Shown: piece by piece, positions 50,592 through 59,880 of the stretch
Layout of the letters: each line of letters starts with the position of its first letter
Position numbering within the stretch: position 1 is the first letter of the stretch
From: Parasulfuritortus sp036391875
Lineage (GTDB): Bacteria; Pseudomonadota; Gammaproteobacteria; Burkholderiales; Thiobacillaceae
NCBI GenBank assembly: GCA_036391875.1
Contig: DASVZA010000030.1
Location: 1-64,000 of the forward strand
DNA length: 64,000 nucleotides
Direction of reading: 5' to 3'
The notes under the pieces: model-generated
The model's database searches: none
What the model was told of the DNA's origin: nothing
The model's input: the letters and a program-made list of their open reading frames with translations, nothing else
Program-made: the position numbers and the translations under genes

Positions 50592-52607
50592 TCAGGATGC
50601 TTCCTTGCGTTGCTCCAGGGCGAGCGCCCGATTGCCGAGCCACTGCCTCAACTCATCAAGCGGGACGGGTTCCGAGACCAGGTAGCCCTGGCTGATGTCG
50701 CAGCCCTCGTTGCGCAGGAATTCGGCCTGCTCCGCGGTTTCCACGCCTTCGGCGACGACCCGCAGGCCGAGCGTGTGGGTCATGGTGACGATGGCCCGGA
50801 CGATGGTGCAGTCTTCCTTGTCCCTGGGGGTGTCGCGCACGAAGCTGCGGTCGATCTTGATGAAGTCGACCGGCAGCTGCTTGAGGTATGAGAGCGAGGA
50901 ATAGCCGGTGCCGAAATCGTCGATGGTCAGGCTGATGCCGGTGGCGGCGAGCGAATCGAGCACGCGGGCGACCCGGTCGACATCGACCAGCATGGTGCTC
51001 TCGGTGATCTCCAGTTCCAGTGCGGCGGCGGGCAGGCCGGATTCGGCCAGGGCCAGCAGGACCTGCTCGATGAAGTCGGTCTGCTTGAGCTCGACGGCGG
51101 AAATGTTCACGGCCAGCTTCAGGTCGTCATAGCCTTCGTCGCGCAGCACCTTGATGTCGCGGCAGGCGGTTGCGAGCAGCCAGCGGCCGATGGGTACGAT
51201 GAGGCCGGTCTCCTCGGCCAGGGGGATGAATTCCAGCGGCGGGATCATCTTGTCGTCCTGGTGCCAGCGGATCAGCGCTTCGACGCCGACCACCTTGCCG
51301 CTGGCCATGTCGAGTTGGGGCTGGTAATGCAGTGAGAACGCATGCTTTTCCACGGCCAGGTGCAATGCCGTCTCGCGGGCGACCTGCTTCTCGGCGTGCT
51401 CGGCCATGCCCTCGTCGAAGAAGCGGAAGCAATTGCGGCCGTCGGCCTTGGCCCGGTACATGGCGGTGTCGGCGTTCTTGAGCAGCGAGGCCATGTCGAC
51501 CCCGTCGCGCGGCGTGAGGCTGATGCCGATGCTTGCGCCGACGTACCAGTCGCGCCCGTCCAGCTGGACCGGTGAGGCCAGGGTGGCCAGGATTTTCTCG
51601 GCCACCCGTTCGGCATCCATCAGGGTGATGTCCTCCAGCAGGACGGCGAATTCGTCCCCGCCCAGCCGGGCTACGGTGTCGCTGGCCCGCACGCATTTCA
51701 GCAGCCGGTCGGCGATGATGGCCAGCAGGCGGTCGCCGGCGGTGTGGCCGACGGTATCGTTGATGCGCTTGAAATGGTCGAGGTCGATGAACAGCAGGGC
51801 GTGCTGGTTTTCCCTGCGGCTGGCCCGCTGCACGGCATGGCCGACCCGGTCCGAGAGCAGGCGCCGGTTGGGCAGGTGGGTGAGAGGGTCGTAGTGGGCG
51901 AGCTGTTCCAGGCGGGAGGAGAACAGCTTGCGGTCGGTGATGTCCTGGAACATGAAGATGTAGCTGAGGTGCCCGCCGGCTTCGTCGTCTACCGCCGAGA
52001 TGCTTTCCCAGGTGGCGAAGGTCTCGCCGCTCTTGCGCCGCTTCCACATCTCGCCGACCCAGCTGCCGTCGCTTCTCAGCGTGTGCCACAGGTCGGCCTG
52101 AAAATCGGGGCCATGGGTGTCGGATTCGATGAGGGTGATGTTCCGGCCGATGACCTCGTCCGGCTCGAAGCCGGTCATTTCGGAGAACATCGGGTTGACT
52201 CGCAGGATGTCGCCCTGGGGATCGGTGATCACGATCGCCTGCAGGCCGTCTTCGAATACCTTGGCGGACAGCTCCTGTTCGCCAAGGTCGTGCAGCCGCT
52301 GGGTCAGGTGGCGGTGCACCCAGTATGCCGCGAAGGCGATGCCGAGCAGTCCCAGGAACCAGATGATGGCGAACGACGCGGTGGAGCTGCGGATGATTGT
52401 GGCGGGAACCTGCATCCGGTTGCCGTGCATCAGGTCCAGGTTGAAAGACAGGGAAAGGCCGATGGCCAGGCTCCAGCCGAGCACTGTCGCCAGGATCAGG
52501 CGGCGCAACAACAGGTGGTCCTTGGATTGCCGAGGCTGAAACACGTTTCCGCCGCCCACCTTGTCCTGGGCGGTCGGGAGCAGGGCCGTTTCAGAGCGTC
52601 TGGTCAT
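50592..52607 (-). CDS. PAS-GGDEF-EAL membrane protein
   Basis: The 671-residue protein has two N-terminal membrane helices flanking a short periplasmic loop (about 35-110), a PAS domain with PAC (about 130-250; DPQGDILRVNPMFSEMTGF), a GGDEF domain with intact GGDEF and an RASD I-site, and an EAL domain with VGVEALIRWHQ, ITESTMLVD and DDFGTGYSSL. It may both make and break cyclic di-GMP; the net activity cannot be told. ATG 52605-52607 was chosen because the longer frame covers the end of the HDOD gene. Confidence 0.92.
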   Translation of the reverse strand: MTRRSETALLPTAQDKVGGGNVFQPRQSKDHLLLRRLILATVLGWSLAIGLSLSFNLDLMHGNRMQVPATIIRSSTASFAIIWFLGLLGIAFAAYWVHRHLTQRLHDLGEQELSAKVFEDGLQAIVITDPQGDILRVNPMFSEMTGFEPDEVIGRNITLIESDTHGPDFQADLWHTLRSDGSWVGEMWKRRKSGETFATWESISAVDDEAGGHLSYIFMFQDITDRKLFSSRLEQLAHYDPLTHLPNRRLLSDRVGHAVQRASRRENQHALLFIDLDHFKRINDTVGHTAGDRLLAIIADRLLKCVRASDTVARLGGDEFAVLLEDITLMDAERVAEKILATLASPVQLDGRDWYVGASIGISLTPRDGVDMASLLKNADTAMYRAKADGRNCFRFFDEGMAEHAEKQVARETALHLAVEKHAFSLHYQPQLDMASGKVVGVEALIRWHQDDKMIPPLEFIPLAEETGLIVPIGRWLLATACRDIKVLRDEGYDDLKLAVNISAVELKQTDFIEQVLLALAESGLPAAALELEITESTMLVDVDRVARVLDSLAATGISLTIDDFGTGYSSLSYLKQLPVDFIKIDRSFVRDTPRDKEDCTIVRAIVTMTHTLGLRVVAEGVETAEQAEFLRNEGCDISQGYLVSEPVPLDELRQWLGNRALALEQRKEAS

Positions 52608-52698
52608 ATCCGATTCGGTTGCCCTACATCGTTGAGAATTACTATTAACGGAGCTCCCCCGGTTTTCTTTAGGAATGGCGGCGGCCGGCGGGGACGGC

Positions 52699-53544
52699 CT
52701 ATTTGGCCGGCAGCAGGCTGTCGTAGCTCCTGAATTCCTGTTCGATCTCGGGCAGGGCGGCGCCGAGCCGCTCCCAGTCGAGGCCGAGCCGTGCCCAGGC
52801 GTCGGGGTCGATGCGGCCGACCAGGGTATGGGGGTCGCGGGCCATGTCCATGGCGTGGGCCAGGATGTCGGCGACATGGGTGAGGTCCGCCATGGTCGCC
52901 GTCGCGCTGGCCGGCGGGGCATGATGGAAGGCGACAGCATCGCGGATGGCGAGAGCGAAATTCCAGTGCTTGGCCAGTGCCGCTCCGGCGTCGGCATGGG
53001 TGACGCCCATGATTTCCCGTTCGGCGTCGACCAGGAAGCAGTCGTGTTCGTTGCGCCATTGGGTGGCGGCCTGGTATTGCCGTGGGCAGCAGACCACCAG
53101 CATGAGGCGGCCGATGTCGTGCAGCAGGCCGGCGGTGAAGCCGATTTCGGGGTCCTGGCCGGTGCGCCTGGCCAGTTGCCGGGCGCAGACCGCGGTACCG
53201 AGGCTGTGGTGCCAGAAGACCGACTGGTCGAACCAGGCCAATTCAGGCAGCTTGAAGAAATTGGTCAGGGCCGCCGTGGTCACCAGGCTGCTCACGGCCC
53301 GGAAGCCGAGCACGACGATGGCGTCGTGGATCGTGGCGATCGGCTGGCGCACTCCGTAGAAGGGCGAGTTGGCGACGCGCAGGGCACGGGCCGACAGGGC
53401 CTGGTCCCTTTCGATGCCGTGGGCCAGCTCGTCGACGCTGACGTTCTTGTCGCCCAGGGCGATGATCAGTTCATTGACGATGGCGGGCAGCGAAGGCAGG
53501 CGGTTGATGTTGTCGACGACCGAGTCGAGGCTGATCTGGTTCAA
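52699..53544 (-). CDS. HDOD-domain protein
   Basis: The 281-residue protein is an HDOD domain (LPSLPAIVNELIIAL, DQALSARALRVANSPFYG, GLLHDIGRLMLV). This relative of HD phosphohydrolases usually acts in signalling, motility or competence control without proven enzyme activity. It keeps an HD pair in LLHDIG, more than many HDOD proteins do. It is the distal gene after a 108-residue hypothetical protein, overlapping it by four bases, and lies 92 bp before the GGDEF-EAL gene on the same strand. Confidence 0.9.
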   Translation of the reverse strand: MNQISLDSVVDNINRLPSLPAIVNELIIALGDKNVSVDELAHGIERDQALSARALRVANSPFYGVRQPIATIHDAIVVLGFRAVSSLVTTAALTNFFKLPELAWFDQSVFWHHSLGTAVCARQLARRTGQDPEIGFTAGLLHDIGRLMLVVCCPRQYQAATQWRNEHDCFLVDAEREIMGVTHADAGAALAKHWNFALAIRDAVAFHHAPPASATATMADLTHVADILAHAMDMARDPHTLVGRIDPDAWARLGLDWERLGAALPEIEQEFRSYDSLLPAK

Positions 53545-53867
53545 GAAAGGTGCTCCATGCGGTAATGGAGCACCACGTCCTTCAACTGCCGGTTGAGCGG
53601 ATCGTCCAGCGAGCGGTGGAACAGACGGTCGAGACGGGATCGGATGGACTTGATGTGGGCTTCGCGTTCCGCTTGGCTCACGGGCAGGTTGTCGAGTCGG
53701 ATCATGGCCGAGGCCACGCCGCGCTGGTTGAGGCTGTCCAGATGTTGCTCGGTCAGGGCCAATCCTTCCGGCAGCATGACGTTGCCCAGCCGGTCCCGGA
53801 TGGCCTCGGCCAGTTGCATGCCCGGCCGGATCTGGTCGAGCGGCAATAGCTGGTGCGGCGCGTTCAT
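53541..53867 (-). CDS. Hypothetical protein upstream of the HDOD gene
   Basis: A 108-residue protein, not recognised. It begins LLPLDQIRPGMQLAEAIRD, resembling the short beta-domain found at the N-terminus of HD-GYP proteins, then a helical charged C-terminal half. This hints at a detached sensor module for the HDOD protein, with which it shares a four-base overlap. ATG 53865-53867 overlaps the stop of a 20-codon leader ORF, which supports the start. Confidence 0.7.
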   Translation of the reverse strand: MNAPHQLLPLDQIRPGMQLAEAIRDRLGNVMLPEGLALTEQHLDSLNQRGVASAMIRLDNLPVSQAEREAHIKSIRSRLDRLFHRSLDDPLNRQLKDVVLHYRMEHLS

Positions 53868-53926
53868 TCGGCGGTCCCTTCGCCCGGCGCGTGTTTCTTG
53901 CCGTTCGTGTCGTGCAGAACGGCCAT
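53864..53926 (-). CDS. Possible 20-residue leader peptide of the HDOD operon
   Basis: ATG 53924-53926 opens a 20-codon frame (MAVLHDTNGKKHAPGEGTAE) with GAGAGGAAAGA just before it. Its TGA overlaps the next ATG in the ATGA form seen throughout this genome. The peptide has no known relative. The overlap and ribosome site suggest it is translated and couples the operon, but it could be chance. Confidence 0.35.
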   Translation of the reverse strand: MAVLHDTNGKKHAPGEGTAE

Positions 53927-54184
53927 TCTTTCCTCTCGCATGGAAATCGCTCTCCACAATGCTCTATTTAAGTATTAGTTTAAATTGCCTTGGGCGCGGT
54001 GCCGCTGGCTAAATTTTTGCCGCCTGCGGCAACGATGCGGGCGGGGCCCTCGGGCTGGCAATGGTGGCCTTTGCCGTCCGAGGCTGCAACCATGAACGGC
54101 TCAGGGTCGATTGGTTTGTGCCTCTGTGCTATTGGTCGGACGGAGCCGGCAAGGTAATCTTCGCGCCTGGAAAGGACGGGGTAG
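53927..54184. other. Divergent intergenic region between the HDOD operon and the S4 gene
   Basis: No gene is seen. An A/T-rich patch at 53963-53985 contains an imperfect inverted repeat (ATTTAA...TTAAAT) and is the most promoter-like sequence, probably serving the minus-strand HDOD operon. The rest is GC-rich with no clear structure. Confidence 0.35.
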
Positions 54185-54394
54185 ATGATGGAGTTTCATT
54201 TGAACGGCGACTATGTCGAGCTTTGCAACCTGCTCAAGCTGGCCGGCATCGCCAGCAGCGGCGGGGAAGGCAAGGCCTTGGTGGCGCAGGGCGAGGTGAC
54301 CGTGGACGGTCGGCCCGAAAGCCGCAAGACGGCCAAGATCCGCGCCGGCCAGGTGGTGGAATGCCACGGCCAGCGGATCAGCGTGGTGAACTGA
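54185..54394 (+). CDS. S4-domain RNA-binding protein (YbcJ-like)
   Basis: A 69-residue protein consisting of one S4 domain: LCNLLKLAGIASSGGEGKALVAQGEVTVDG with the usual basic patch (ESRKTAKIRAGQ). It resembles E. coli YbcJ, a small RNA-binding protein probably tied to ribosomes. ATG 54185 and 54188 are both possible. It is three bases upstream of the ribosome-assembly GTPase gene, which fits a ribosome role. Confidence 0.85.
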   Translation: MMEFHLNGDYVELCNLLKLAGIASSGGEGKALVAQGEVTVDGRPESRKTAKIRAGQVVECHGQRISVVN

Positions 54395-54397
54395 GCC

Positions 54398-55291
54398 ATG
54401 GCGATCCAATGGTTCCCGGGGCACATGACCTCGGCCCGCAAGAAGGCGGCCGAGACCATGGCCCGCACCGACGTGGTGATCGAGGTGCTCGATGCCCGCC
54501 TGCCCGAGGCCAGCCGCAACCCCATGATCGAGGAGTTGCGCCTGTTCCGCCAACGGCCCTGCCTGAAGATACTGAACAAGTCCGACCTGGCCGACCCCAA
54601 CGTGACCCGCGCCTGGCTGGCCTTCTACGGCCGCCTGCCGAACGTCAAGGCGGTGGCCCTGTCGGCCAAGAAGCCGGCCGACGTGGCCCGCATCCCCGAA
54701 CTGTGCCGGACTCTGGCACCGCACCGCAGCGACAACACCAAGCCGCTCCGGATGATGATCATGGGCATCCCCAACGTCGGCAAGTCCACCCTGATGAACG
54801 CCCTGCTCAAGCGCAAGGTGGCGGCGGTGGGCGACGAGCCGGCGGTGACCAAGTCGCAGCAGAGCCTGGACCTGGGGCCCGGCATGACCTTGACCGATAC
54901 TCCCGGCCTGATGTGGCCCAAGATCGAGCACGACAGCGACGGCTACATGCTGGCCGCGGCCCACGCCATCGGCCGCAACGCGGTGATCGAGGAGGAGGTC
55001 GCGGAGTTCCTCGGCAACCTGCTCCTGGCGCGCTATCCGGACCGGCTGGCGACCCGCTACGGTTTCGATCCGGCCGGCCTGGACGGCCACGGCGTGATCG
55101 AGGCGGTGGCCAAGCGGCGCGGCTGCATCCCGAAGGGCAAGGGCGTCGGCTACGACCTGGAAAAGGCGGCCATGCTGTTGCTGACCGATTTTCGCGACGG
55201 CGCCCTGGGCCGCATCAGCCTGGAGACGCCCGAGACCCGGGCCGACATGCTGGCCGAGGGCAAGGTGGAAGAGGTGGCCGATGAGTCTTGA
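54398..55291 (+). CDS. ylqF: Ribosome biogenesis GTPase YlqF/RbgA
   Basis: The 297-residue protein is a circularly permuted GTPase. G4 NKSD (60-63) and G5 SAKK (89-92) come before G1 GIPNVGKST (123-131) and G3 DTPG. The N-terminal IQWFPGHMTSARK is the family signature. RbgA helps late assembly of the 50S subunit. The C-terminal helical domain (about 185-297) follows. It overlaps slyX by 11 bases. Confidence 0.94.
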   Translation: MAIQWFPGHMTSARKKAAETMARTDVVIEVLDARLPEASRNPMIEELRLFRQRPCLKILNKSDLADPNVTRAWLAFYGRLPNVKAVALSAKKPADVARIPELCRTLAPHRSDNTKPLRMMIMGIPNVGKSTLMNALLKRKVAAVGDEPAVTKSQQSLDLGPGMTLTDTPGLMWPKIEHDSDGYMLAAAHAIGRNAVIEEEVAEFLGNLLLARYPDRLATRYGFDPAGLDGHGVIEAVAKRRGCIPKGKGVGYDLEKAAMLLLTDFRDGALGRISLETPETRADMLAEGKVEEVADES

Positions 55292-55487
55292 AACCCTGCT
55301 GGCCGAGATCGAGATCAAGCTGAGCTATGCCGAGGACCTGATCGACAGCCTGAACAAGACGGTCTTCCGCCAGCAGGAGCAGATCGATCTGCTGCAGCAG
55401 CAGCTGACCGCCTTGCACCGGCAGATGCAGGACCAGGCGGCGCTCGAACGGCGCGAACCGAGCGAGGAAATCCCACCCCACTATTGA
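55281..55487 (+). CDS. slyX: SlyX family protein
   Basis: The 68-residue protein is almost wholly a coiled coil (IEIKLSYAEDLIDSLNKTVF then RQQEQIDLLQQQL) with the C-terminal PSEEIPPHY tail that marks SlyX. The function is unknown. It overlaps the 3' end of ylqF. Confidence 0.92.
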   Translation: MSLETLLAEIEIKLSYAEDLIDSLNKTVFRQQEQIDLLQQQLTALHRQMQDQAALERREPSEEIPPHY

Positions 55488-55605
55488 GCGGCGGCGGCCG
55501 GGATCAATGCGATCCGCGTGGGCCTGGCTGTCGCAGCGGCCAGGCGCTGGCCGCGAACCTGAAGGCCGTCGCCTTTGGGCCATGCACCTGGGCCCACTGG
55601 ACGGG

Positions 55606-55989
55606 TCAAGTGCGCTTGAGGTGGCTGCCGCAACCGTGCCGGCAGTCCGAGGCGCCGAAGCCCGGCACGACGATGTCGCCGGCAGTGGCCCGGTTCAATT
55701 CGCACTCGTCGCGCACGGAGCGCCGCACCTCGACGACCTCGACTCCCGTCGCCGCCAGCAGATAGTCGATGTGCCAGCGCAGGGTTTTTTCCTTGCGCTG
55801 GTGGCGGGCGATGCGGGCTTCGAAATTGCGTCTGGCCGAGCCGGTGTAGACGTAGTCTCCGGCCGGAAAGGCGAATTCGCCGAAGCGGCCGACCGCGATC
55901 CGCAGCGGCCGGGCGACCCGGATGACGAGTTGGTAGGTGCGCGGCCCGGTGATCTCGGCCGGTTCAGGCGGCCGGGCCGGTCTGGTCAT
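55606..55989 (-). CDS. GIY-YIG family protein (DUF123)
   Basis: The 127-residue protein has the GIY-YIG-like core GDYVYTGSARRNFEARIARH, a basic helix, and the conserved tail ECELN then PGFGASDC-x3-C-GSHL, typical of the DUF123 group. A nuclease activity is suspected but unproven. ATG 55987-55989 overlaps the end of the upstream diguanylate cyclase gene by 26 bases; the longer frame is out-of-frame coding sequence of that gene. Confidence 0.85.
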   Translation of the reverse strand: MTRPARPPEPAEITGPRTYQLVIRVARPLRIAVGRFGEFAFPAGDYVYTGSARRNFEARIARHQRKEKTLRWHIDYLLAATGVEVVEVRRSVRDECELNRATAGDIVVPGFGASDCRHGCGSHLKRT

Positions 55990-57439
55990 GACTCGCCGCG
56001 ACCTGGTTGCGACCCCGTTCCTTGGCCAGGTACATGGCCCGGTCGGCGCGGCCGAACAGGCTGGTTTCGCTCTCGCCCGGCTCGAGTTGGACCGCGCCCA
56101 GGCTGATGGTGATCGGGCCGTGCTCAGCCGAGAGCGGGAAATCGTGGCCGGCAACCGCCAGGCGCAGTTTTTCGGCGATGGCCTGGGCCTGGTCGAGCCG
56201 GCAGTCGTTCAGGATAAGCATGAACTCCTCGCCCCCCCAACGGACCACGACGTCGCTGGCCCGGCAGGCGCCGCGGGCCAGTTCGGCTACCTCGCGGATG
56301 ACCTTGTCGCCTTCGAGGTGGCCATAACGGTCGTTGACCTGCTTGAACAGATCGATGTCGAACAGGACGGCGGACAGCGGCCGCCCGGCACGCTTGGCCT
56401 CTGCGATCAGTTGCTGGAAGACGAACTCGAATGCCTGGCGATTGAGCAGTCCGGTCAGCGGGTCGCGGGTGGCGATGTGCTCCAGCCGTCTCTGGTAGCG
56501 GTTGACGGCGAACAGGGTGACGGCGAGCACCAGCAGGCTGGCCGCCAGGCTGACCGCCAGGTTGGCCAGGAAGGTCCGCTTGATCGGCGCGATCTCGCTG
56601 TTGCCATCCTGTTCGACCACCAGATACCAACCCAATTCCGGGATGAAGCGGGAATTGACCAGCACTTCGGCGCCGTCCTGCCGGTATTCGAGGCTGGTCG
56701 GTGCCTGTTTGCCGTTCAGGATGCGGTCGGCGACGCCGCGGATGCCGGGCAGGTCGCGGATCGAACCATGAACCTGCATCATCGACTTGCCGGTCAGGAC
56801 CACTCGGCCGGTCGGCGCGACGAAGAAGATGCGGCGCCGGAAGCGTTCCTCGTAGCGGTCGATCAACTGGCTCACCGTACCCAGGGTCAGGCCGACGCCG
56901 GCGGCGCCGATGAAATGGCCTTGATAGTCGAACACCCGATGGTTGATGAAGATGGTCAGGCTGTTGTGGTTGGCGAGGTCGTAATCGACGTTGATCTCGT
57001 AGGGCGCCGTCATCCGGCGGACGCGGAAATACCACGCGTCGGCCGCTACCGACGGGCTGACCGTCTTCAGGATGCCCTTGGCGTAATAGTATCTGCGGGT
57101 CTTTTCCGAGACCAGGAAGCTGCTGATGGTGCCGTATTTCTCCCGTACCTCGGCCAGATAGCGGGTGACCTGGCTGACGTCCTTTTCGCCGTTCAGCACC
57201 CAGTCGCGCAGGAAGGTGTCGTTGGCCATCAAGGAGGAGATGAACACCGGCCGGAGCAGGTCCTTCTGGATCTCCGAATAGATGTTGTCGCTGGTCAGCG
57301 GCAGGGCGTCGTTGGCGATGCTTTTGCGGATCGAGTCGCTGGAGACGACGTAGGCGGCGATGCTGGTGGACAGGAAGCCGACGATGAGGATGAGGCTGAG
57401 CCAGCCCAGCAGGCGATATTTTTCCGACGCGATGCGCAT
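55964..57439 (-). CDS. Diguanylate cyclase with periplasmic Cache sensor
   Basis: The 491-residue protein has two membrane helices (about 10-32 and 300-322) bracketing a periplasmic dCache-type domain (WYFRVRRMTAPYEINVDYDL, FDYQGHFIGAAGVGLTL) that probably binds a small ligand. The cytoplasmic GGDEF domain has GGEEF and an RASD I-site, so it should make cyclic di-GMP with feedback. It lies 148 bp downstream of another cyclase on the same strand. Confidence 0.92.
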   Translation of the reverse strand: MRIASEKYRLLGWLSLILIVGFLSTSIAAYVVSSDSIRKSIANDALPLTSDNIYSEIQKDLLRPVFISSLMANDTFLRDWVLNGEKDVSQVTRYLAEVREKYGTISSFLVSEKTRRYYYAKGILKTVSPSVAADAWYFRVRRMTAPYEINVDYDLANHNSLTIFINHRVFDYQGHFIGAAGVGLTLGTVSQLIDRYEERFRRRIFFVAPTGRVVLTGKSMMQVHGSIRDLPGIRGVADRILNGKQAPTSLEYRQDGAEVLVNSRFIPELGWYLVVEQDGNSEIAPIKRTFLANLAVSLAASLLVLAVTLFAVNRYQRRLEHIATRDPLTGLLNRQAFEFVFQQLIAEAKRAGRPLSAVLFDIDLFKQVNDRYGHLEGDKVIREVAELARGACRASDVVVRWGGEEFMLILNDCRLDQAQAIAEKLRLAVAGHDFPLSAEHGPITISLGAVQLEPGESETSLFGRADRAMYLAKERGRNQVAASHDQTGPAA

Positions 57440-57587
57440 GAACGTTTCCTAAAAACGGCTGCCGGGCTGGCGGGCCCGGGCAAACCCAAGCAATTATGAG
57501 GCATCGGTGCGGGATGGGGTAGGGTGATCGGGAGCCGGCCGGCGCGACCAGGCCGGGATCGACAACGACGTGCGCTGCGTACGCCGA

Positions 57588-58943
57588 TCAGGTGCAGACT
57601 CGGTTGCGGCCGCCGTGCTTGGCCTCGTACAGCCGGGCGTCGGCCGCGGCCAGCATCTTTTCGACGTTGCCCAGGCCGGTGTCGTCGCTCAGGCCCATGC
57701 TCATGGTTACGCGTAGCCCGGGCGCCAGTTCGTGCCAGGGGTGCTCCTCGATGCTGCGGCGCAATTCCTCGCAGCGCAAGGCGGCCTGTGCGGCCGTGCT
57801 TTCGACGAAGGCGACGACGAACTCCTCGCCGCCGTAGCGGGCCACCACGTCGCTGCTGCGGCATTTGTGCTGCAGCAGACCGGCGACCCGGCGCAACACT
57901 TCGTCGCCGACCGCGTGGGAGAAGTTGTCGTTGATCTGCTTGAACAGGTCCAGGTCGCCCACCATCAGGCTCAGCGGCCGGCGATGCCGGACCGCCTGCA
58001 GGTAGAGCTGTGCGGCCCGTTCATCGAAATGGCGCCGGTTGAGCAGGTTGGTAAGGGGGTCGCGGATGCTCAGCTCGCGCAGTTGCTCGGCTTGCAGGCG
58101 GATCTGCTCGTTGCGCCGTTTCAGTTCGGTATGGGCCTCCGCCAGTTCGCTGCTCATATGGTTGAAGGTGGTCGCCAGCAGTCCCATCTCGTCGCGGCTG
58201 CGTACCGGTACCTGCTGCAGCAATTCGCCGTCGGCACTCATCGACCGGATGGCGTTGGTCAGTTCCCGTACCCGGCTGCCGAAATACGAGCCTAGCAGCA
58301 TGCCCAGCGCGACCGCTTGCACGATGGCCGCCAGCACGCCCTCCCACAGGGCCTTACGCACGATCTCGATATAGGCGCGGTCCCGCGGGGTCAGTTGCGG
58401 ATTGCCGAGCGGTACGGCCATCACCTCGACCTTGCCGTTCACTCGGATAGGGTGCGCCAGGGCGCGGATGTCCAGGCCGACAACCTGCCCCTCGCGAAAG
58501 TTGCCGTTGGAAAGCAGTACGCGCCCTTGCGGGTCGATCAGCAAAAAGCGGAAGGGCGGCCCCTGCCGCCGGATCGCAGGCGGACCGTCGGGCGGTCCGG
58601 CATCGGGTCTTCCGGCCGGGCCGGACGGCTCCAAGGCTTTGTCCGGAGCCGGCGGCAGTCCCAGTTCCCGTTTCCGGCGCAGTACGAATTCCTGGAAGGA
58701 TTCGCTGCGGCGGGCGTTGTCCCAGGAGCCGTATTGGCCGAGGTAGGCCTCCATGTCCACCTCGAAATTGGCGAACGCGTGCTCGCGCATCCTTGCGTCG
58801 AAATCCCGCATCAGCAGCCGATAGGCCGTGCCTCCCACCGCCAGCGCCGCCGCCAGGCTGGCGAACAGCATGACTGCGACCAGCTTGGCGCGCAGGCTGA
58901 ACAGGATGTTGATCGGCGGGAGGTCGGTTTGAGTCTTATCCAC
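57588..58943 (-). CDS. Diguanylate cyclase with periplasmic loop and HAMP domain
   Basis: The 451-residue protein has membrane helices at about 20-42 and 205-225, a periplasmic region with a proline/glycine-rich segment (KALEPSGPAGRPDAGPPDG) and an RFLLIDPQGRVLLSNGNF sensor-like stretch. A HAMP domain (about 225-280) and a GGDEF domain with GGEEF and RSSD I-site follow. It is a membrane sensor that makes cyclic di-GMP. The signal is unknown. Confidence 0.92.
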   Translation of the reverse strand: MDKTQTDLPPINILFSLRAKLVAVMLFASLAAALAVGGTAYRLLMRDFDARMREHAFANFEVDMEAYLGQYGSWDNARRSESFQEFVLRRKRELGLPPAPDKALEPSGPAGRPDAGPPDGPPAIRRQGPPFRFLLIDPQGRVLLSNGNFREGQVVGLDIRALAHPIRVNGKVEVMAVPLGNPQLTPRDRAYIEIVRKALWEGVLAAIVQAVALGMLLGSYFGSRVRELTNAIRSMSADGELLQQVPVRSRDEMGLLATTFNHMSSELAEAHTELKRRNEQIRLQAEQLRELSIRDPLTNLLNRRHFDERAAQLYLQAVRHRRPLSLMVGDLDLFKQINDNFSHAVGDEVLRRVAGLLQHKCRSSDVVARYGGEEFVVAFVESTAAQAALRCEELRRSIEEHPWHELAPGLRVTMSMGLSDDTGLGNVEKMLAAADARLYEAKHGGRNRVCT

Positions 58944-59030
58944 TGCGTTTCGCTGCCCTACGGAAAAATGGTCGCTGCCCAGGTAGTGGAACGCCGGGTC
59001 CCTGTCATGGGCGATCTGGTCATGGCTTTG

Positions 59031-59837
59031 TCAAACTGCCGCCGCGGCTTTCTTGTCCCGGACATAGATTCCCTTGTCGATCTTCCTGATCTCGAACAGG
59101 CCGATGGCCTGGAACAGGTCCTTCAGCTTGGTGTAGCCGTAGTTGCGCGAATCGAACGAGGCCTGCTTGGAGATGTGCTGGCCCACAGCGCCCAGGCCGG
59201 CCCAGCCCTCGTCGTCGGCCGAGGCTTCCACCGCCTTGCGCAGCATGTTCACCAGCCGGGTATTGCTCCGGAGTTCCTTGGCGCCCATTTTTTCGGTCGC
59301 ATGCTTCGCCGCGGCCGGGCTGGCGGCGGTCGCCGGTTCTGCGGTTTCAAGCGCGCCGACGAGTTTTGCGTCCGCCGCAACGGCGGGGGGTGCCGGTTCC
59401 AGGCCGCCCAGGTTTTCCAGGTAGAGGAATTTCGAGCAGGCGTTGACGAAGGGTTCCGGCGTCTTCTTCTCGCCGAAGCCGAACACCTTCAGGCCGTTGG
59501 CGCGGATGCGCATGACCAGGGGGGTGAAGTCGGAATCGCTGGAGACCAGGCAGAAGCCGTTCAGGCTCTTGGTGTAGAGCAGGTCCATGGCGTCGATGAT
59601 CATGGCCGCGTCGGTCGCGCCCTTGCCTTTGGTGTAGGCGAACTGCTGCATCGGCTGGATCGCGTAGTCGTGCAGCACGGCTTCCCAGCCCTTGAGGTGC
59701 GGGCTCTTCCAGTTGCCGTAGGCGCGCCGGATGTTGATGACGCCATAGTTGGCCAACTCGTCGAGAATTTCCGCGATCTTGCTGGCCGGGCTGTTGTCGG
59801 CATCGATCAACAGGGCAATGTTCGGCTCGTCGGACAT
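59031..59837 (-). CDS. NYN-domain (LabA-like PIN) protein with C-terminal OST-HTH
   Basis: The 268-residue soluble protein has a NYN/PIN-like ribonuclease domain (about 5-145) with the acidic residues in ALLIDADNSPASK, DAAMIIDAMDLLY and CLVSSDSDFTPL. An Ala-rich linker leads to an OST-HTH/LOTUS-type RNA-binding domain (about 190-265; RNYGYTKLKDLFQAIGLFEI). It may process or bind RNA. GGGAGGGA precedes ATG 59835-59837; the longer frame reaches into pepD. Confidence 0.9.
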   Translation of the reverse strand: MSDEPNIALLIDADNSPASKIAEILDELANYGVINIRRAYGNWKSPHLKGWEAVLHDYAIQPMQQFAYTKGKGATDAAMIIDAMDLLYTKSLNGFCLVSSDSDFTPLVMRIRANGLKVFGFGEKKTPEPFVNACSKFLYLENLGGLEPAPPAVAADAKLVGALETAEPATAASPAAAKHATEKMGAKELRSNTRLVNMLRKAVEASADDEGWAGLGAVGQHISKQASFDSRNYGYTKLKDLFQAIGLFEIRKIDKGIYVRDKKAAAAV

Positions 59838-59880
59838 GCATCCCTCCCTGGATTCGTTCAACGGGGCAAAGCAAGGTCCA

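Noticed and set aside
47906..50695. A 929-codon open frame opposite copA
   Set aside because: Same mirror effect; the translation is Gly/Ala/Asp/His-rich without domains, and copA is certain.
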